This document shows, one piece after another, positions 5,196 through 5,589 of a stretch of DNA of 5,589 nucleotides. The DNA lies in contig CAMYJV010000160.1 in NCBI GenBank assembly GCA_947258805.1, forward strand, positions 1,876 to 7,464. Reading direction: 5' to 3'. A model generated the notes under the pieces. The model was not told the DNA's origin. It made no database searches and saw only the letters and a program-made list of their open reading frames with translations. The stretch is from an uncultured Gammaproteobacteria bacterium. GTDB lineage: Bacteria > Pseudomonadota > Gammaproteobacteria > GCA-2729495. The translations under genes and the position numbers were made by a program. The stretch's first letter is position 1. Each line of letters starts with the position of its first letter.

Positions 5196-5589
5196 ATGCT
5201 GCTGAATTCCCTGACCGTCAGCCGGGACGCTTTCGAAGCGGGAACCGGCTGGCAGCTGAAGCCGGAAGGCGCCTGCAAAGGCGACGTCTGCATACCGCTG
5301 AACCCCGTCCCGGCGGAAACCGTGGACGTGGCAACGGTTGCAGACCAGATGGGGTTGCCCCTGGTGGAAGAGAAGACCCACCAGATGTGGGCACTGGGCC
5401 CCGAGTCGATCGGCGGCCGCGCGCTTACCACCGCCGAGGCTCCCGATATGTGCCTGCCGGATCTCGACGGCAACGCCTTTCACCTTTCGAGCCTGAAGGG
5501 CAAGAAGGTCCTCGTCTTCTTCTGGGCCCCCTACTGAGGCTGCTCACAGGACCTGCCCGTGTGGCAGGCACTGCGCGAAGAGCTGGCTC
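5196..5589 (+). CDS. Thioredoxin-fold (ResA/TlpA-like) selenoprotein with Sec in WAPYUGC, 3' end outside window
   Basis: The visible part encodes 131 residues if the UGA at 5535-5537 is read as Sec114. A normal reading would stop right after FFWAPY, that is, exactly at the redox active site of a thioredoxin fold. The frame continues as U114-G-C116-S followed by QDLPVWQALREELA, the usual start of the active-site helix. Residues 1 to about 80 form an N-terminal module with C27-KGDV-C32; the redoxin domain starts near LPDLDGNAF (87-95) with LSSLKGKKVLVFFWA. The usual CxxC is changed: Sec takes the first position, Ser117 the second, and C116 lies at U+2, so a U-x-C pair or a one-Sec peroxidase-like mechanism is possible. 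No clear signal peptide or membrane segment is present, so a cytosolic site is likely. The start ATG has CGGAG upstream. A SECIS-like hairpin follows the UGA. Confidence 0.9.
5552..5568 (+). promoter_or_regulatory. Bacterial SECIS element for Sec114 of the thioredoxin-like selenoprotein
   Basis: Fourteen bases after the UGA (5535-5537) a perfect 6-bp stem CCUGCC/GGCAGG (5552-5557 with 5563-5568) closes the 5-nt loop CGUGU (5558-5562). The loop G is at position 22 after the UGA and is followed by U, matching the GU loop feature of bacterial SECIS elements. The same N-G-U-N-U loop form occurs in the UGSC gene of this window, so one SelB could read both. Confidence 0.82.

Overview
The window is GC-rich and tightly packed, with SD-led and overlapping bacterial genes. 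It suggests a marine-type proteobacterium, probably gammaproteobacterial; this is an impression from protein style and GC content, not a proof. The most important point is that two genes here are read through an in-frame UGA as selenocysteine (Sec, U). Standard gene calling would truncate, split or lose both. The host is therefore predicted to carry selA, selB, selC and selD elsewhere.

Layout. Plus strand, left: the 3' part of a metal-dependent amidohydrolase (to 1141) overlaps by ATGA with a complete CobW/COG0523 G3E GTPase (1138-2082). The last codons of the GTPase gene lie in a perfect 22-bp inverted repeat (2013-2064) resembling a REP doublet. A 51-bp convergent gap follows. Minus strand, centre: a 174-residue UGSC-family selenoprotein (2658 to 2134, Sec at 2382-2380) is preceded with a 1-nt stop/start overlap by a 527-residue protein (4241 to 2658). 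That protein joins an N-terminal CPTC thioredoxin domain to a large domain I cannot name. Upstream, after a 105-bp spacer with two 20-bp tandem repeats and a hairpin, lies a minus-strand protein with two YjbR/MmcQ domains (5117 to 4347). Plus strand, right: a divergent gene at 5196 runs off the window and encodes a thioredoxin-fold ResA/TlpA-like selenoprotein with Sec in a WAPY-U-G-C motif (UGA 5535-5537).

Both UGA codons are followed by a compact stem-loop with a 5-nt loop whose second and third bases are GU. The key G lies 20 nt (UGSC gene) and 22 nt (right-hand gene) after the UGA, as expected for bacterial SECIS elements.

Working model (inference): the thioredoxin-fusion protein and the UGSC selenoprotein form a coupled redox pair or complex, with the divergent thioredoxin-like selenoprotein as a possible partner. 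The amidohydrolase and GTPase form a separate convergent operon in which the GTPase may supply metal to the hydrolase.
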